64,000 nucleotides of DNA from Albugo candida (taxonomy: Eukaryota > Oomycota > Peronosporomycetes > Albuginales > Albuginaceae). The stretch spans positions 992,001 to 1,056,000 of the forward strand of contig CAJNAR010000152.1 in NCBI GenBank assembly GCA_905220665.1, in the 5' to 3' direction. Each line of letters starts with the position of its first letter. Position 1 is the first letter of the stretch. The notes beneath the pieces are model-generated. The model was not told the origin of the DNA. It did no database searches and saw only the letters and a list, made by a program, of their open reading frames with translations. The position numbers were made by a program, and so were the translations under genes. Positions 21,991 through 32,936 of the stretch are shown piece after piece.

Positions 21991-22736
21991 ATCAATTATA
22001 CATATAGGTGGCATCTGGCGATACTGTGAACGTGGAGAATGCAGAATTGCCTATTTTGTGAATTGACTCGTAAGATCGAGAATAAGTCGTGTCTCGCTGC
22101 AAATCTTTATTCTATAAGCGTAATGTTCTGATATCTGCAAACGATTATTATTTCATCAAGTATTCACACATCTATCACATATTTAGTGGAGCTCCCACAA
22201 AGAATACATCCCGACAAGATCATTTTATAAACGACTATGTTCCCTCTACCATACAGTTCTGCAAGAGGGAAAGGCACGGTCCAAGACTTAGTCATCTCAC
22301 GGCGCCAGAAAGACGTAGAAACGCTTTAGAATATTTATGAGTCTTCTCAAGATCATCGAAAACTTCCATTATAAACTACACAACGTTTTAACCATTTGCT
22401 TGATTCTCTAGGCGTTCGAAAGGATCCTTAAGAATTATACATATTAAGCAGCGTTGTCGTGTTTATCTGGGGGGAGAGGACTAACTCATGTACCGCTTTT
22501 TCTCCTCTTGCAGAATTGCATAGTAATGGGAACATAGTAGTTTATATAGAGCAAGCAGGGATGTTTCGTTTATAGAGATTCATTAGCTTTTCTGAATGAA
22601 CGGGAATTCTTAATGTGAAAAATCATTCTCTAACAAGTATAAGTGTATTAAGTGATCATGGTCATAGCACGAGTGTGTGTGGCGAGACAAGAATTATCGA
22701 GTATCTGCATAGCATTCGGGCGACGGTAGGGGCTTT
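21991..22736. other. Unassigned spacer before the first gypsy element
   Basis: About 750 bp without recognisable genes. One open frame (22,089-22,340) has no features I can interpret and no splice-supported extension. I see no tRNA-like or structured RNA element. Confidence 0.45.
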
Positions 22737-22908
22737 TGTAGGGCACGACGGCATGCGAAAGACGATACATGTTTCCGCAAGCAATGAATCATATAGGAAT
22801 CAGGCAAAAAATCCAGTGAAAGAGTCAGTAGGCTTAGACTAACACAGGGTTGTGAACTAAGGACCTAAGTGAGCTTCACTTTTCGTTTTTACCAGCTTAG
22901 ACACTACA
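22737..22908 (+). repeat. 5' LTR of first gypsy
   Basis: A direct repeat of 32,030-32,202 that starts TG and ends CA. Shared internal tracts include cattttcg-type cttcacttttcgttttt and agtcagtaggctta. The substitutions between the two LTRs show moderate age. Confidence 0.88.
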
Positions 22909-23054
22909 TCTGGTAGCACTTGTTGGTCAGCGAGCCTAACTATGACCCGAACCCGACATTGCCCTGAGCTTGACATTTATCCCTGACTAGAACCTCACCT
23001 GGACCTACTCCGGACGCCGATTGATCAAGTGTCTTAAGTGGAGATGTACAGGAC

Positions 23055-23872
23055 ATTAGGGGGCCTTCAAACGCAGAGCTCATGCAAAACATGCTCGCGA
23101 TGATGGCGCAGCAACAAGAAATGATGCGCAAGATGACCGAGGAGACAGCGCTTAAAGACCTCCGACTGAAGCCGTGAATGCGCCTCGTTACAGTGGACAT
23201 ATTCAGGAGTCGTTTTCTTTATCTCAAGAACAAGTGCATCAGTATTTTGAAGTGAAGCGTGTTGCCTGGAAGGTTGCGACGATGGCGCCACAATTATTCT
23301 GACTATCGAAAGCATGCTCACCGGCACAGCGGCGGAGTGGTTTGTCTGGTCATGCAACCGAGTTGATACTGTCGATTTATTACTCTGGCACACTGAGCAA
23401 GGATTTGTACCCGCAGACCTACAGATAAGGTTTCTTGACCAACTTCGGAATCTCACTCAAGCGTAGTGTCTAGATCTTGAAGACTTTGTGAATCGCTTCC
23501 GACAGCTAATGAAACAAGTACGTAATATGAGTGAATTGACTTTGTCTTCTACTTTACTTAAGGCCTGAAGCATCAGACCCGCGCCGAAGTGAAATATCGC
23601 CGTGGCTCATCGCTTAGTCAGGCAATATGTCGCATACGACTTTGAGCGTTCACATTTTAGCGCAGGGAGTTCAAGGCGTGCAAAGATTTGGTCGACCAGG
23701 AAGGAGCTCTCATCAAAGATTCGAGTACTCTCAACCCGAGCCAATGGAAATTGAGAATGTGCAAGTAGTGGCACGAGAAGAGTGCTTTCAGCGCAAGTTG
23801 TGCTTCTGTTGCAAGAAAACAGGAGATCAACCCGCGGAGTGCCCCAAACGGCCACGAACACGAACAGTATAA
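23055..23872 (+). pseudogene. Gypsy gag with defective zinc knuckle
   Basis: The reading crosses frames: MLAMMAQQQEMMRKMTEET at about 23,090, then degraded capsid sequence with stops, then a clean frame 23,627-23,872. The knuckle reads CFCCKKTGDQPAECPKRP, where aspartate replaces the metal-binding histidine of CX2CX4HX4C. The peptide SQPEPMEIENVQ precedes it, as in related gypsy gags. Confidence 0.78.
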
Positions 23873-23893
23873 AGGGCGAGAGCGCGTGTAGTT

Positions 23894-24394
23894 ATGATCG
23901 AAAGTGTTCAAGAAAGAAGTGAAGAGGTTGACGAAGCTATCGCGTTCGATCAATTTATGGTGAATACGCTACAAGTCAATTTGGCAAATAAGCAGCCTTA
24001 TTTGTTGCGAAAGCCGGGTACTCTTGATGGCACACCGGTAACGATCATGCTGAATTGTAGGGCATCGACAAATGTGATTCGCCCTGAACTAGCTTCCAGA
24101 GTTATCATTACGCAATGAGGATAGTTAAAGCGGTTTGATGGGTCACTTACCTCGACGGCGGAGCTAGCGATGGTTGAGGCGACAGTGCACACAAACAAAG
24201 GCGAGTTTTTAAACATAACTTTCACGGAGACCCATCCGGGTGCCGATCAGGATGTGATTTTTGGTCTTCCGTGGTTTCGAGAATACGCCCCGCAATTTGA
24301 CTGGACTCAGGCCAATTTGCGCGCCCGACACAGCCCAACACCAGTGAACAGGAAGTCCTCGCAGTGGCGAGAAGGCACTCAAGCGACATCGTGA
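23894..24394 (+). pseudogene. Gypsy aspartic protease, catalytic D lost
   Basis: The frame 23,894-24,118 reaches the active-site position as MLNCRASTNVIRPELA where retroviral-type proteases have LxDSGAS: the catalytic aspartate is asparagine and the glycine is arginine. After a stop at 24,117 the domain continues as VIFGLPWFREYAPQFDW, a typical protease C-terminal motif of chromoviruses. Confidence 0.8.
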
Positions 24395-24589
24395 TCGGGC
24401 CCTATGTGCGCAGAAAAGGATACGCGGAGCTGTTTTTGGTCAGGGTTTCTTTTATTAAGATGGATGATAATGTCCCGGATTGGCTTCGCGGTCATATTAA
24501 CGAGTACGCTGTATCTTTCTAGCGAAGCTCCCAAAAGGACTCCCAGATGCGATTGCGAGTTCAAGAGCGCTGTTCCGTCTATAGAATTG

Positions 24590-25720
24590 CTGGGTGGAAG
24601 TGTCCAATTCGTCATGGGTGTCAAACATATTTGGCATTCCAAAGAAAGACCACGTGACGGGACAAGCTTCAACACGTGGCGAGTGGCTTCGGTCGGGAAA
24701 CAGCTTTCAGCCAATTCGCTGGGTTATCGAGTATCGTTACGTGAATAGCAAAACCAAGATTCCAAAAAATCCACTTCCTCTCATAGAGGAGCTTTTGACA
24801 GGATGGCAGGGTGCGTAGTGTTTACGGTTATTGACTTGGCACAAGGCTACCATCAGATGCTCGGTAGCAGTTTAAGTAGCCAGTACACTGCCTTTTGAAC
24901 GCACAAAGAAACATTCCAGTGGTGCGTCGCACCAGTGGGATTGGAGGGAATGCCTGATGTGTGGTCACGCCTTATGCGCGTTCTATTTGACATGTTTGAC
25001 TTCGTGGTTGTCTACCTAGAGGACATATGCATTTTCTCAAAGACGAACGAAGAACACAGAACACTTTTGTACGAGGTGTTTGGAGTACTTCACCACGAGA
25101 AGGTATATGCTCAACGAAGAAATTTGCTCCTTCGACAAGGACAGTATCGAGTTCCTAGGTCACACAGTTTCCAGGAATGGCTTAAGCATCGACTAGCGTA
25201 AGATCTCGGCAATTGACAACATGGCCCCACCAACCACGCGAAAGGAAATATTGAGCTTTCTGGGTCTAGCCGGATACTACCGGCGCTTTATAGGCGACTT
25301 TGCCAAGATAGCACTTTCCTTAAGCGAACTTGAGAAGAAGGACTTCTCTTGGGGGTGGGCAGATGATCAGAACGAAGTATTTCGACCACTAAAAGTCGTG
25401 CTACAACAAGCTCCCATGCTTCAACTGCCGGATGTTGCTAAAACGTTTATCGTCACAACAGACGCGTCACGATTATGCATGGGTGGCATCTTATCTCAGC
25501 TTACAAATGGAGCGGATTATCATATAGCGTTTCTCCAAAACGTTTGGAATTCACGAAAAGTGGTGATCGGCAAATGAGCAAGAATAACTTGCGATCAAGA
25601 CGACTCTCGCGAAATGGCGCCATTATCTGCATGGCCGATCGTTTGATGTCTACACCGACAACAACGCGTGCCGTTGAATGCTGCACCATCCCAGCAACAC
25701 GCCGAAACTAGCATGCTGAC
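24590..25720 (+). pseudogene. Gypsy reverse transcriptase and RNase H
   Basis: Pieces in order: SVSNSSWVSNIFG-like start at 24,594, RYVNSKTKIPKNPLPLIEEL (about 24,745), FTVIDLAQGYHQM near 24,825, the palm WSRLMRVLFDMFDFVVVYLE-DIC at about 24,960-25,030, and LGLAGYYRRFIGDFAKIA (about 25,265). The polymerase site reads YLEDIC where the family has YLDD. The RNase H block FIVTTDASRLCMGGILSQL follows at about 25,450. Several frameshifts separate these blocks. Confidence 0.85.
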
Positions 25721-25744
25721 TTTTACTCCCAGTTTGATTTTATT

Positions 25745-27401
25745 TTGCATCACGTCAAAGAGACTTCCAAAGTTGTCGTCGACGCACTGTCGCGTCCGAG
25801 CGTCGCCGGTCCAACCACCATGACTAGCCACAGTCAAGTCCCTTACGTTCATGACTGCGGACCAGTGTGTGCTCGCCGGGACGTCCATTTTCGACGTCAT
25901 GCTCGGCATATGGCCGTTCTATGCTTGATCTTACCACTCGATCAGGACCTTCCCCTCGAGGTGCAGGACTTCTCGAGGGTGCATAGCGTGCACCAGATTG
26001 ATGTACCTCAACTGAAACGGCGAGAAAGTCACGATCAAATCCAGCTCATCGATTTTATTATTTCAAGCATCCATCTCTCGTCTATAACAAAGAAGGCGTT
26101 TATGAGCGGCTACACAAAGTACCGCGAATTCAAGGAAGCGGTGAGCTCGCATCACGGCAAGTACGTACTACAGAATGGATCACTCTATGTCAAGACCAAT
26201 TACGCAGTCAGAAGGCTATGCGTTCCAGCAGACGATAGACTTATCATCGCTATCCTCCGTGAGCATCACGATAGAAATACTGCCGCACATCCTGGTTTGC
26301 GTCACACACAGCTCAAGATGACGCAATGGTACTACTGGCCAACCTTGGAAAAAGACGTTCGAGAGTATGTACAAAGCTGTAGTACATGTGCGCGATGGAA
26401 GGCGAGCACACTCAAGAAAAAAGGCAAGCTCATGCCAATCCCAGTTCCTGAAGAGTTAAGAAGTAGCTTCGATGGACGTTGTAACGGGACTACCAGTGTC
26501 AAGAGGATTCGATGCTATCATGATACTGGTCGATAAACTGTCGAAGCGCCCTCGATATGCTGCTACACACACGAAAACCGATGCGCCAAAAAGTTGCAAA
26601 ACTATTGTTTTGATGTCGTAGTACGTCATCACGGATTACCGAAGGTCATCATCAGTGATCGAGATCCAAAATTCACTTCAAACTTCTGGAAGTCGCTAAT
26701 GTTCATTATGGGCACCAAGCTTTTAATGACGACAGTACATCGCACGCAGGCTGACGGGCAGACTGAGCGAGAAAATTTAATTTTCGAGGATGCGCTACAC
26801 TGCTTGGTGTCGTACCATGGCGAAGACTAGTCAACTCATCTCGGGACTATCGAATTTGCTTATGCCACTCAGGTGAGCAAGTCAGCACAGCTGCCACCGT
26901 TTGAAATTGACACAGGGCTCCAGGTCATCAATGCTATCTCTGAAAGTATCAGTGGCGCCGGAAAGGAGCTCCCTGTAGCCGAGTACGAAAGAAAATTTAC
27001 AGACAAGAAGCAAAAGATTATTAACTCACGCAAACCAACTTGGCCAAGGCTCAAGAAAAATAAAAGGACTACTACGACAGGAAGTGTAGTAATGTGACAT
27101 TCAAGGCTGGAGACCTGGTCATGCTCGATGTCAGACACCTCAAGTTATGGCACCACGAAACGAGACAAGAAATTATAAAGACGAAGCTTTTGCAAAGCGC
27201 ATTGGACCATTTAATATGAAGGAGATGATCAACAAAATCGTGGCAAAACTTAGAAACCTCAGCAAGTTGCACCCCAGTTTCAACATCGAATGGTTTAGCC
27301 ATTTTGTCCCGAATCCCGTTAGATTCAGCAATCGCCCGGTCCCGAAAGCAGTGCCGGTAATCCTCGAGGAGGAAACCGGCAGCGAGATGACATCGTGTTA
27401 G
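25745..27401 (+). pseudogene. Gypsy integrase
   Basis: The zinc-binding domain is present (HHDRNTAAHPGLRH ... YYWPTLEKDVREYVQSC, STCARWK). A frame change near 26,470 leads to the first catalytic region (SMDVVTGLP). The next frame has VIISDRDPKFTSNFW (second D) and ADGQTERENL (E). The C-terminal part continues through LRNLSKLHPSFNIEWFSHF and VPVILEEETG, where the nested copia interrupts the polyprotein. Confidence 0.85.
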
Positions 27402-27557
27402 TTTACGGTCAAAAGGGGAAGTACATTATCAAGATTAACGTCTCCTACGGGCCACTAATCACTACCTCTCGATTTATGTGCCATACCTCCTAGTCGTCGT
27501 TTTGCATGTCGTGTGTACTGCACAATCAATGCTTCAACTACAGTGTACATTCCAACA
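27396..27557 (-). repeat. 3' LTR of the nested copia in gypsy
   Basis: It matches 31,684-31,845 in length and at most positions, sharing ggtcaaaagggg, gggccactaatcactacctc and cgtgtgtactgca. In the element's own orientation this is the 3' LTR. Confidence 0.88.
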
Positions 27558-27798
27558 CTACCACTCAATGTAGTTGGCCGCTGACTTGATACCCATTGCA
27601 TCACGAACAAATTGTATTCGTTTTCTTCCCAGTGCTTTCGACAGAATGTCCGCTAGTTGTACTTCGTTTCTTTGTACATCACCTTTATCAACCCTGCCTT
27701 TATCTTCTCACGGATAAAAGGATAGCGGATATCCACATGCTTTGTTCGTGCATGATATCCTGGATTCGTGGCAAGTGCGATAGCTCCTTGCTTATTTT

Positions 27799-28490
27799 TT
27801 AACCAATTTTTGAATTCTTATGTTTAAAACCCAGGTCGGAAAGCATCTCTCTTGCCCACAGTACGTCCTGTGTACACATGCTCATTGCCATGAACTCAGC
27901 TTCTGAGGTACACAAAGCCACTGTACGTTGGTATTTCGACTTGAATGCAGCTGGTCCCCATTCAGTAGTGTTAATACACCACTCACAGACCTGCGGCCAT
28001 CCAAGTTGTTTCCCCAATCTTCATCACAGTATGCAGACGATTGGTTTGGAGTCTTATTGAAGGTGTATTGTATTCCGAATGTCGACGTCGATTATAAGCA
28101 TCTTACACTTTGATAGCTGCTTTCCAGTGCTTCGATCTAGGTTAGATGAAAAAGGTCCAAGTTGACTCACAGCGAATGCCACAACCCGCCGTGTGCACAT
28201 TGCAACATACAGCAACCGCCCATCAAGTTGGCGATGGGGTGTTCTGTTCATGAGTTCGTGTTCTTCTTCGTCGTCGGACTATCTTTGTTTGAAAGTCTAG
28301 TGCCTGGATCACATGGATTCTCTACACTACGATTATGATTCTGTTTGAATATTTCTGCGGCCGTTTCCAAATGTTTTTTCTGTGTGATCGACATGGCTCG
28401 CTTCTCTTGGTCGTAATTCATCTCCATACCCAGGAGGTATTTAACTGGCCCAAGGTCTTTACTCCTAATTCGTTGTGAAATTTGATTCAC
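27799..28490 (-). pseudogene. Copia RT C-terminus and RNase H
   Basis: The minus strand reads RSKDLGPVKYLLGMEMNYDQ (28,490-28,400), then RQLDGRLLYVAMCTRRVVAF and finally the RNase H block SKYQRTVALCTSEAEFMAMS with DVLWAREMLSDLGF. Each lies in a different frame. The N-terminal RT between 28,490 and 29,100 is further degraded. Confidence 0.82.
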
Positions 28491-29108
28491 GGTATCGCTT
28501 TATTTAGCTGCTACGATCATAACATCCACATAAAGACACAAGTAAATCCATCCGTCCCGATCCTCCTTCTTGTAGACGCACGATAAGCACCACATGCTTC
28601 AGATTCCAGATTTATCAATGCACTGTGAAAGGTGAGTTCCACGCCTTTGCGGCTTGCTTTATTCCATACAAAGCATGGTTCAGATTCAAAACATATTTTT
28701 TTCCATGATAAGTCCCTTTGGTAATTCCACGTAGACTTTTTCTTAAATTTCTGCGTTCAAATACGCTGTATCCACATTAATTTGTTCAATGATGTATTCA
28801 ATTGCACAGCACGTTGACGGGAGTATTCTAATCGCGTTAATGCTCACGACGTAGGCACATGCTAACCCTAAACGTCTCGAAGAAATCGACTCCGTGATGT
28901 TGCAAAAATCCCAGCGCAGCCAATCTCGCTTCGTAGCGCAGTGTCAGGCCTGTCTTCTTCTTGACCCAGACCCACTTAGTTACAATGGTCTTCATTCCTG
29001 GTTTTCGTTACACGATTGACCAGCCCACTGGTCTTTTTCATCTCCGGTGGTTACATCTTCGTACGATCGTGGGATGTTTTGTGTAACCATTGCGACTTCT
29101 ACCATCAA

Positions 29109-30861
29109 CTACGTGTCGCTATCCAATCTAGATCTCTTGGATGTAGGCTCGTTATCATCTCTGTCACTTGACTGAACATTGTTATTATCAGCCTCAATCA
29201 TCATTATAGGCTGGTATTTAACTTGTGCAATATCGTATTCATCTCTTCCACTGGTTTTGTCGGTAAGAAGACGTCGGTTCCGTTCCATATCGGGTCTTCG
29301 AGTTATATCTTGTTGAATGATCATCTGACTACCCGTGTTTGACTGAGTGCTCCTTCTTACTGGCAAACCCGATCTTGAATCGGTCGAGGCTGGTGCATGA
29401 GCTGTTGTGGCTGATTTGAATGAAATTGGTGACAGCCCGGCCAGGGGCTTACACTTTCATCTTCAGGTCCAATGTCACTCATCTGTTTATCCATGTCGAC
29501 GTCATCGTCTTCGTGTTCATCTCTCATTTCAACATCTCCGTTTCAAATATTATGCATTCCATAATGCAAATCATCGTCCGCATCATCTCCGTAAGAAGTT
29601 GCTGTGTTATCATTCACTGTATTATTTGACACGTTTCCCTCGCAGACACTGTCAACTCGCGTTCGTCAAGTGTAATCGTTCTGCTGGTATGAACCGTGTG
29701 TGTCTCCAGATCGTAAAGTTTATAGCCTTTTGTATTTGTGGAATATCCCAGTAACATGCAACGGAAGCTGTTCGCGTCAAACTTCGTGCGCTTAGTTTCG
29801 TTGACGTGAGCGTATCCAAGCGATCCAAATACCCGTAGGTAATGTAGTTGCGGCTTTGTATTGAAACACTTCTCGACTGGAGTCGTATTGATGGATTGGC
29901 CGCTTTTGATTCGATTGATCAGGTGAACCGCGGTATTTATCGCTTCATCCCACCAAGTCTGTGCAACATCCTTGGCGGTCATCATGCTTCTCGCTTTTCC
30001 GTGATGGTCCTGCTCATTCGCTCTGCAAGTCCGTTTTGCTGTTCTGATGAATGATTCCATTTATCCGGAAAAATTCCTCGAACCTCTTCTTCTTGAGTTC
30101 TCCTCCATTGTGCGTTCGTATAGATTTACTCTCGTTCCGCACTGTAGTTCCATTTCTGCTTTGTACTAGATGAACTTTGTTGTCACCTCACTTGTGGTCT
30201 TTGAGACGTATACGTTCACAAATGTGGAGAAGTCATCAATAAATGACAGCATAAATCGGGATCCACCAGGAGTTTTGATCTTAATGGGTCCCATGACATC
30301 TAAGTGAACTAATTGTAATGGTTCCGTAGTCTTCGTCTTTGATTCCTTGGGGAATCTTGCCACGGTCATCTTTCCTTGACGACATCCACTAAAATTTTTT
30401 CCATCTTCGTTCGAAATTCTTGGTAAAACTTCAGTCGACTGCTGTGTATTATCGTATATTGTGTGGCTTGGATGACCCATTATGGCATGCCATAGCTCCC
30501 ACTTGCTCTCAGCGATATTGTGATCAACCACCATGGCTCGCTCATGTTCTACGTTGAGTGTGTAAACGTTCCCTTCGCGCTTCGCTGACACCACCAGGTC
30601 ATTTCCTCTAAGAATGTCGCATTGATATGCAACGAACCGCATGTCTAGTCCATGTTGGGCTATCTTTGGAACTGATAGTAGCCGTCTAACTAGATTGGGT
30701 ATGTGTAATACTCCCTTCGCCGTCACCATTGTACCACTCTTTGCAAAGAAATCTAATTTTCCCTCCCCCAATTGCTTCCATCCTAGCTCCGTCTGCAATA
30801 CGGACTTCAATTGGATCCTCCAACGCATGATATTCGGAAAAATCTTCTTTGCCGGTGTCAT
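29109..30861 (-). pseudogene. Copia protease end, integrase and linker
   Basis: The long minus frame 30,861-30,166 carries GVLHIPNLVRRLLSVPKIAQ, the pre-integrase zinc region WELWHAIMGHPSH ... GCRQGKM (one expected cysteine is replaced by phenylalanine), and integrase residues in LVHLDVMGP and FIDDFSTFV. Frame 30,060-29,614 continues with TWWDEAINTAVHLINR, LRVFGSLGYAHV and FDANSFRCMLLGYS. Frame 29,366-29,109 is the acidic linker before the RT. Confidence 0.85.
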
Positions 30862-31650
30862 ATATGACGAGGGTTCGCTGCTTGTTTACTACCATCATAG
30901 ACTGTAAATGAAATTTCATTCGCGTCCGTCAAATGATTTATCTTGCACTAATGTTTCTTCTTGCCTAATTTATTGCATCTGTGGCACCTTCTACGAGTTT
31001 TTCTTCGTCTTATAATCTTTATTTGTAGCTCGTTGTTAGCGCACTATCTGTCCTATTCCTTGGCCGTGTCGTACACGAAATGCACCCTTCGAGGTCTCTC
31101 ATTGCTGTTTCTTGTCGTGTTCCTTCAGCAACTTTTCTTTTACGTCCATCTGTGTCAGTCCAACTGAATTCTCCAGTACTGTGACAAGTAGTTCGTATTA
31201 GGCAGGCAAGCTTCCGAGAAAAGTCGTGAGCTTCCTTCCATCATCCATCGTTTCTACGACTGCTTCCATGCTTAGTGTGAGCTCGTCAAACCGATCTATA
31301 TGGCTGGCCATATTGCTCCTTCTTCCATGCGAGACTCATGCAGTCTTCGTGTTAGAGCTATTCTGTTCTGAAGGTTGCGCTTGTTGTAATAATCCTCAAC
31401 TATATCCCATACTTCCTTGGCTGTATTTGCATGACGAATCTTTAATTGATGCTCCACTTCGACTCCTTGTGCGATAATCGCAAACGCTTTCATGTCTTTG
31501 ACTCTCCAATCCGCATCCGATTAGCCCTTTGACTTCATTTCCATTATATGATTCAGTGGTCCCTTGCGTGATAGAGTCATCTTCATGTTGAATTCCCAAT
31601 GTAAGTGGTTTCCGTTCCCGAGCAAGACGTCAGGCTTCTCCATCTTGTCG
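30686..31650 (-). pseudogene. Copia gag (UBN2-like) and protease start
   Basis: The minus-strand gag includes MKAFAIIAQGVEVEHQLKIR and TAKEVWDIVEDYYNKRNLQN (31,493-31,380), typical of the UBN2 capsid family. Towards 30,919 a protease piece reads LVIYDTGKEDF, with DTG at the active-site position. A knuckle region around 30,960-31,050 is degraded. Confidence 0.8.
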
Positions 31651-31683
31651 CTGTTGCCACCAAACGTTTCTGGGCTCATAACC

Positions 31684-31845
31684 TGTTAGTTTTCGGTCAA
31701 AAGGGGAGTAAATTATCAAGATTAACAGTCTCATACGGGCCACTAATCACTACCTCTCGAATTATGTGTCACACCTCATAGTCGTCGTTTCGCATGTCGT
31801 GTGTACTGCAGAATCGGTGCTTTAACTACAGTGTACGTTTCAACA
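31684..31845 (-). repeat. 5' LTR and primer site of the nested copia in gypsy
   Basis: This is the partner of 27,396-27,557. On its left (downstream in the element's orientation) is the primer-binding sequence ggttatgagccca, also present in the copia at 32.8-37.0 kb. Confidence 0.88.
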
Positions 31846-32029
31846 CATCCTAGAAGCGCCGATGCAGAAACGTGTCTACAACAAACAGTCTGAGTAGATC
31901 GTAAAAGGGCATAGACTGCCAGAGTACGAGTTACCCCGGGAAAAGGAAAAGAACATTAGGCATGTATCACATTGGCGGGACCTGGACAAGACTTCAAGAT
32001 TCGCCATTGCGAATTTCGCTCGGGGAGGA
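31846..32029 (+). pseudogene. Gypsy chromodomain and 3' end
   Basis: The polyprotein of the surrounding gypsy resumes here. Across frames it reads a chromodomain-like stretch: LPEYELPREKEKNIRH-type sequence, then HVSHWRDLDKTSRFAIANFA, ending just before the purine tract of the 3' LTR. Chromodomains target chromovirus integration to marked chromatin. Confidence 0.65.
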
Positions 32030-32202
32030 TGTAGGGCACGGCGGCATGCAAAACACGATACATGTTTACGCAAGCAATGACGTCATGTAGGAATCAGGCA
32101 AACAATCCAGTAAAATAGTCAGTAGGCTTAGAGTAGCACAGAGTTCTGAACTAAGTACCTAATTGAACTTCACTTTTCGTTTTTACCAGCTCAGGCACTA
32201 CA
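32030..32202 (+). repeat. 3' LTR of first gypsy
   Basis: The partner of the LTR at 22,737-22,908, preceded by the GGGGAGGA purine tract. It ends CACTACA and is followed by GCGTT. Confidence 0.88.
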
Positions 32203-32535
32203 GCGTTTACGCTCAGTAATTGCCGAAACGTCAATTTTAGAGAAAGAGATCGCAATACTTGCTGGAGTTGTGAGATTTCTTCGAAGCTAATAGTACCTCG
32301 GATGCTTCAATTTTGTACAAATAAACATTTGGCTGAAATACAGGTATGATGAGCGACACTTTCAAAAAAGATATCTAATTTTTTGTTATACCAGGCAAGC
32401 GTATCACACAAGCACTTCAGTACAGCCTTCTTTTATTACCGTTTACTATTATTAAACTGGAGAGATAGCGCTCCTTCTGTAGCGGGAATTTTCTTTAGTT
32501 ACTTATATTGAGCTGTGTTTGGCCGTCTTATAAGT

Positions 32536-32800
32536 GTAGTGATTTAAGTATCTGTTCGAGGCATTATGGCCTAAGCCCGTACAAACTTCTTTCGATTTCG
32601 TTTTACATCAGGCTTGGGCTCAACTTCCAACACGCATGCTTGCTGTTGTTACCCCGGAACTCACCAGCAAATAGCGTCGGAACAAAAACCTGGGTAAACA
32701 GTAGGGCAGTGGCCTGCTGTTACTTCTTTTAGATTCATAAAGATGTATTTCTAGAAAATTCAGAGATCTAGGACGTTTCTACATCGGGAGAGCGTTAAAA
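32536..32800. repeat. LTR-like remnant related to 44,304-44,500
   Basis: It begins near tgttcgaggcattatggcc and contains ggaacaaaaacctgg, cagtggcctgctgtt and agagatct. The same blocks occur in order near 44.3 kb. The TG start and dispersed, non-coding character suggest a solo LTR; the ends are not determined. The 330 bp to its left (32,203-32,535) hold nothing I can name. Confidence 0.5.
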
Positions 32801-32936
32801 GGAACAGTACGGATTTTCGACAACGCAATTAACTACAAAGTATTGATAAAGGACCTTGTGGAGGAGATGGTTCGGGCACGACTTGCGAGAAAAATGGAAA
32901 GTACGTTTATTAAGTTGTCGATTGCTAAGTACAGCA

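Larger units (their letters stand above)
27396..31845 (-). mobile_element. Copia-type retrotransposon nested in the gypsy
   Basis: LTRs of 162 bp are at 27,396-27,557 and 31,684-31,845 (plus-strand ends TGTTAG and CAACA). The flanking 5-mers CATCG and CATCC agree in four of five positions, as expected for an aged target duplication. On the minus strand the 5' LTR is followed directly by a primer site ggttatgagccca. Gag, protease, integrase, RT and RNase H follow in copia order. Frames are broken in the RT, but large parts of the integrase are open. Removing it joins the gypsy integrase to its chromodomain. Confidence 0.9.
22737..32202 (+). mobile_element. Ty3/gypsy chromovirus, split by a nested copia
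   Basis: LTRs of 172-173 bp lie at 22,737-22,908 and 32,030-32,202; both begin TGTAGGGCACG and end CACTACA. A TGG-initial primer-binding region starts 2 bp after the 5' LTR (tggtagcacttg), and a GGGGAGGA purine tract precedes the 3' LTR. The flanking 5-mers GCTTT and GCGTT agree in four of five positions. The order is gag, protease, RT, RNase H, integrase and chromodomain; the integrase and chromodomain are separated by a copia element at 27,396-31,845. All domains are frameshifted and several catalytic residues are substituted, so it is inactive. Confidence 0.88.
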
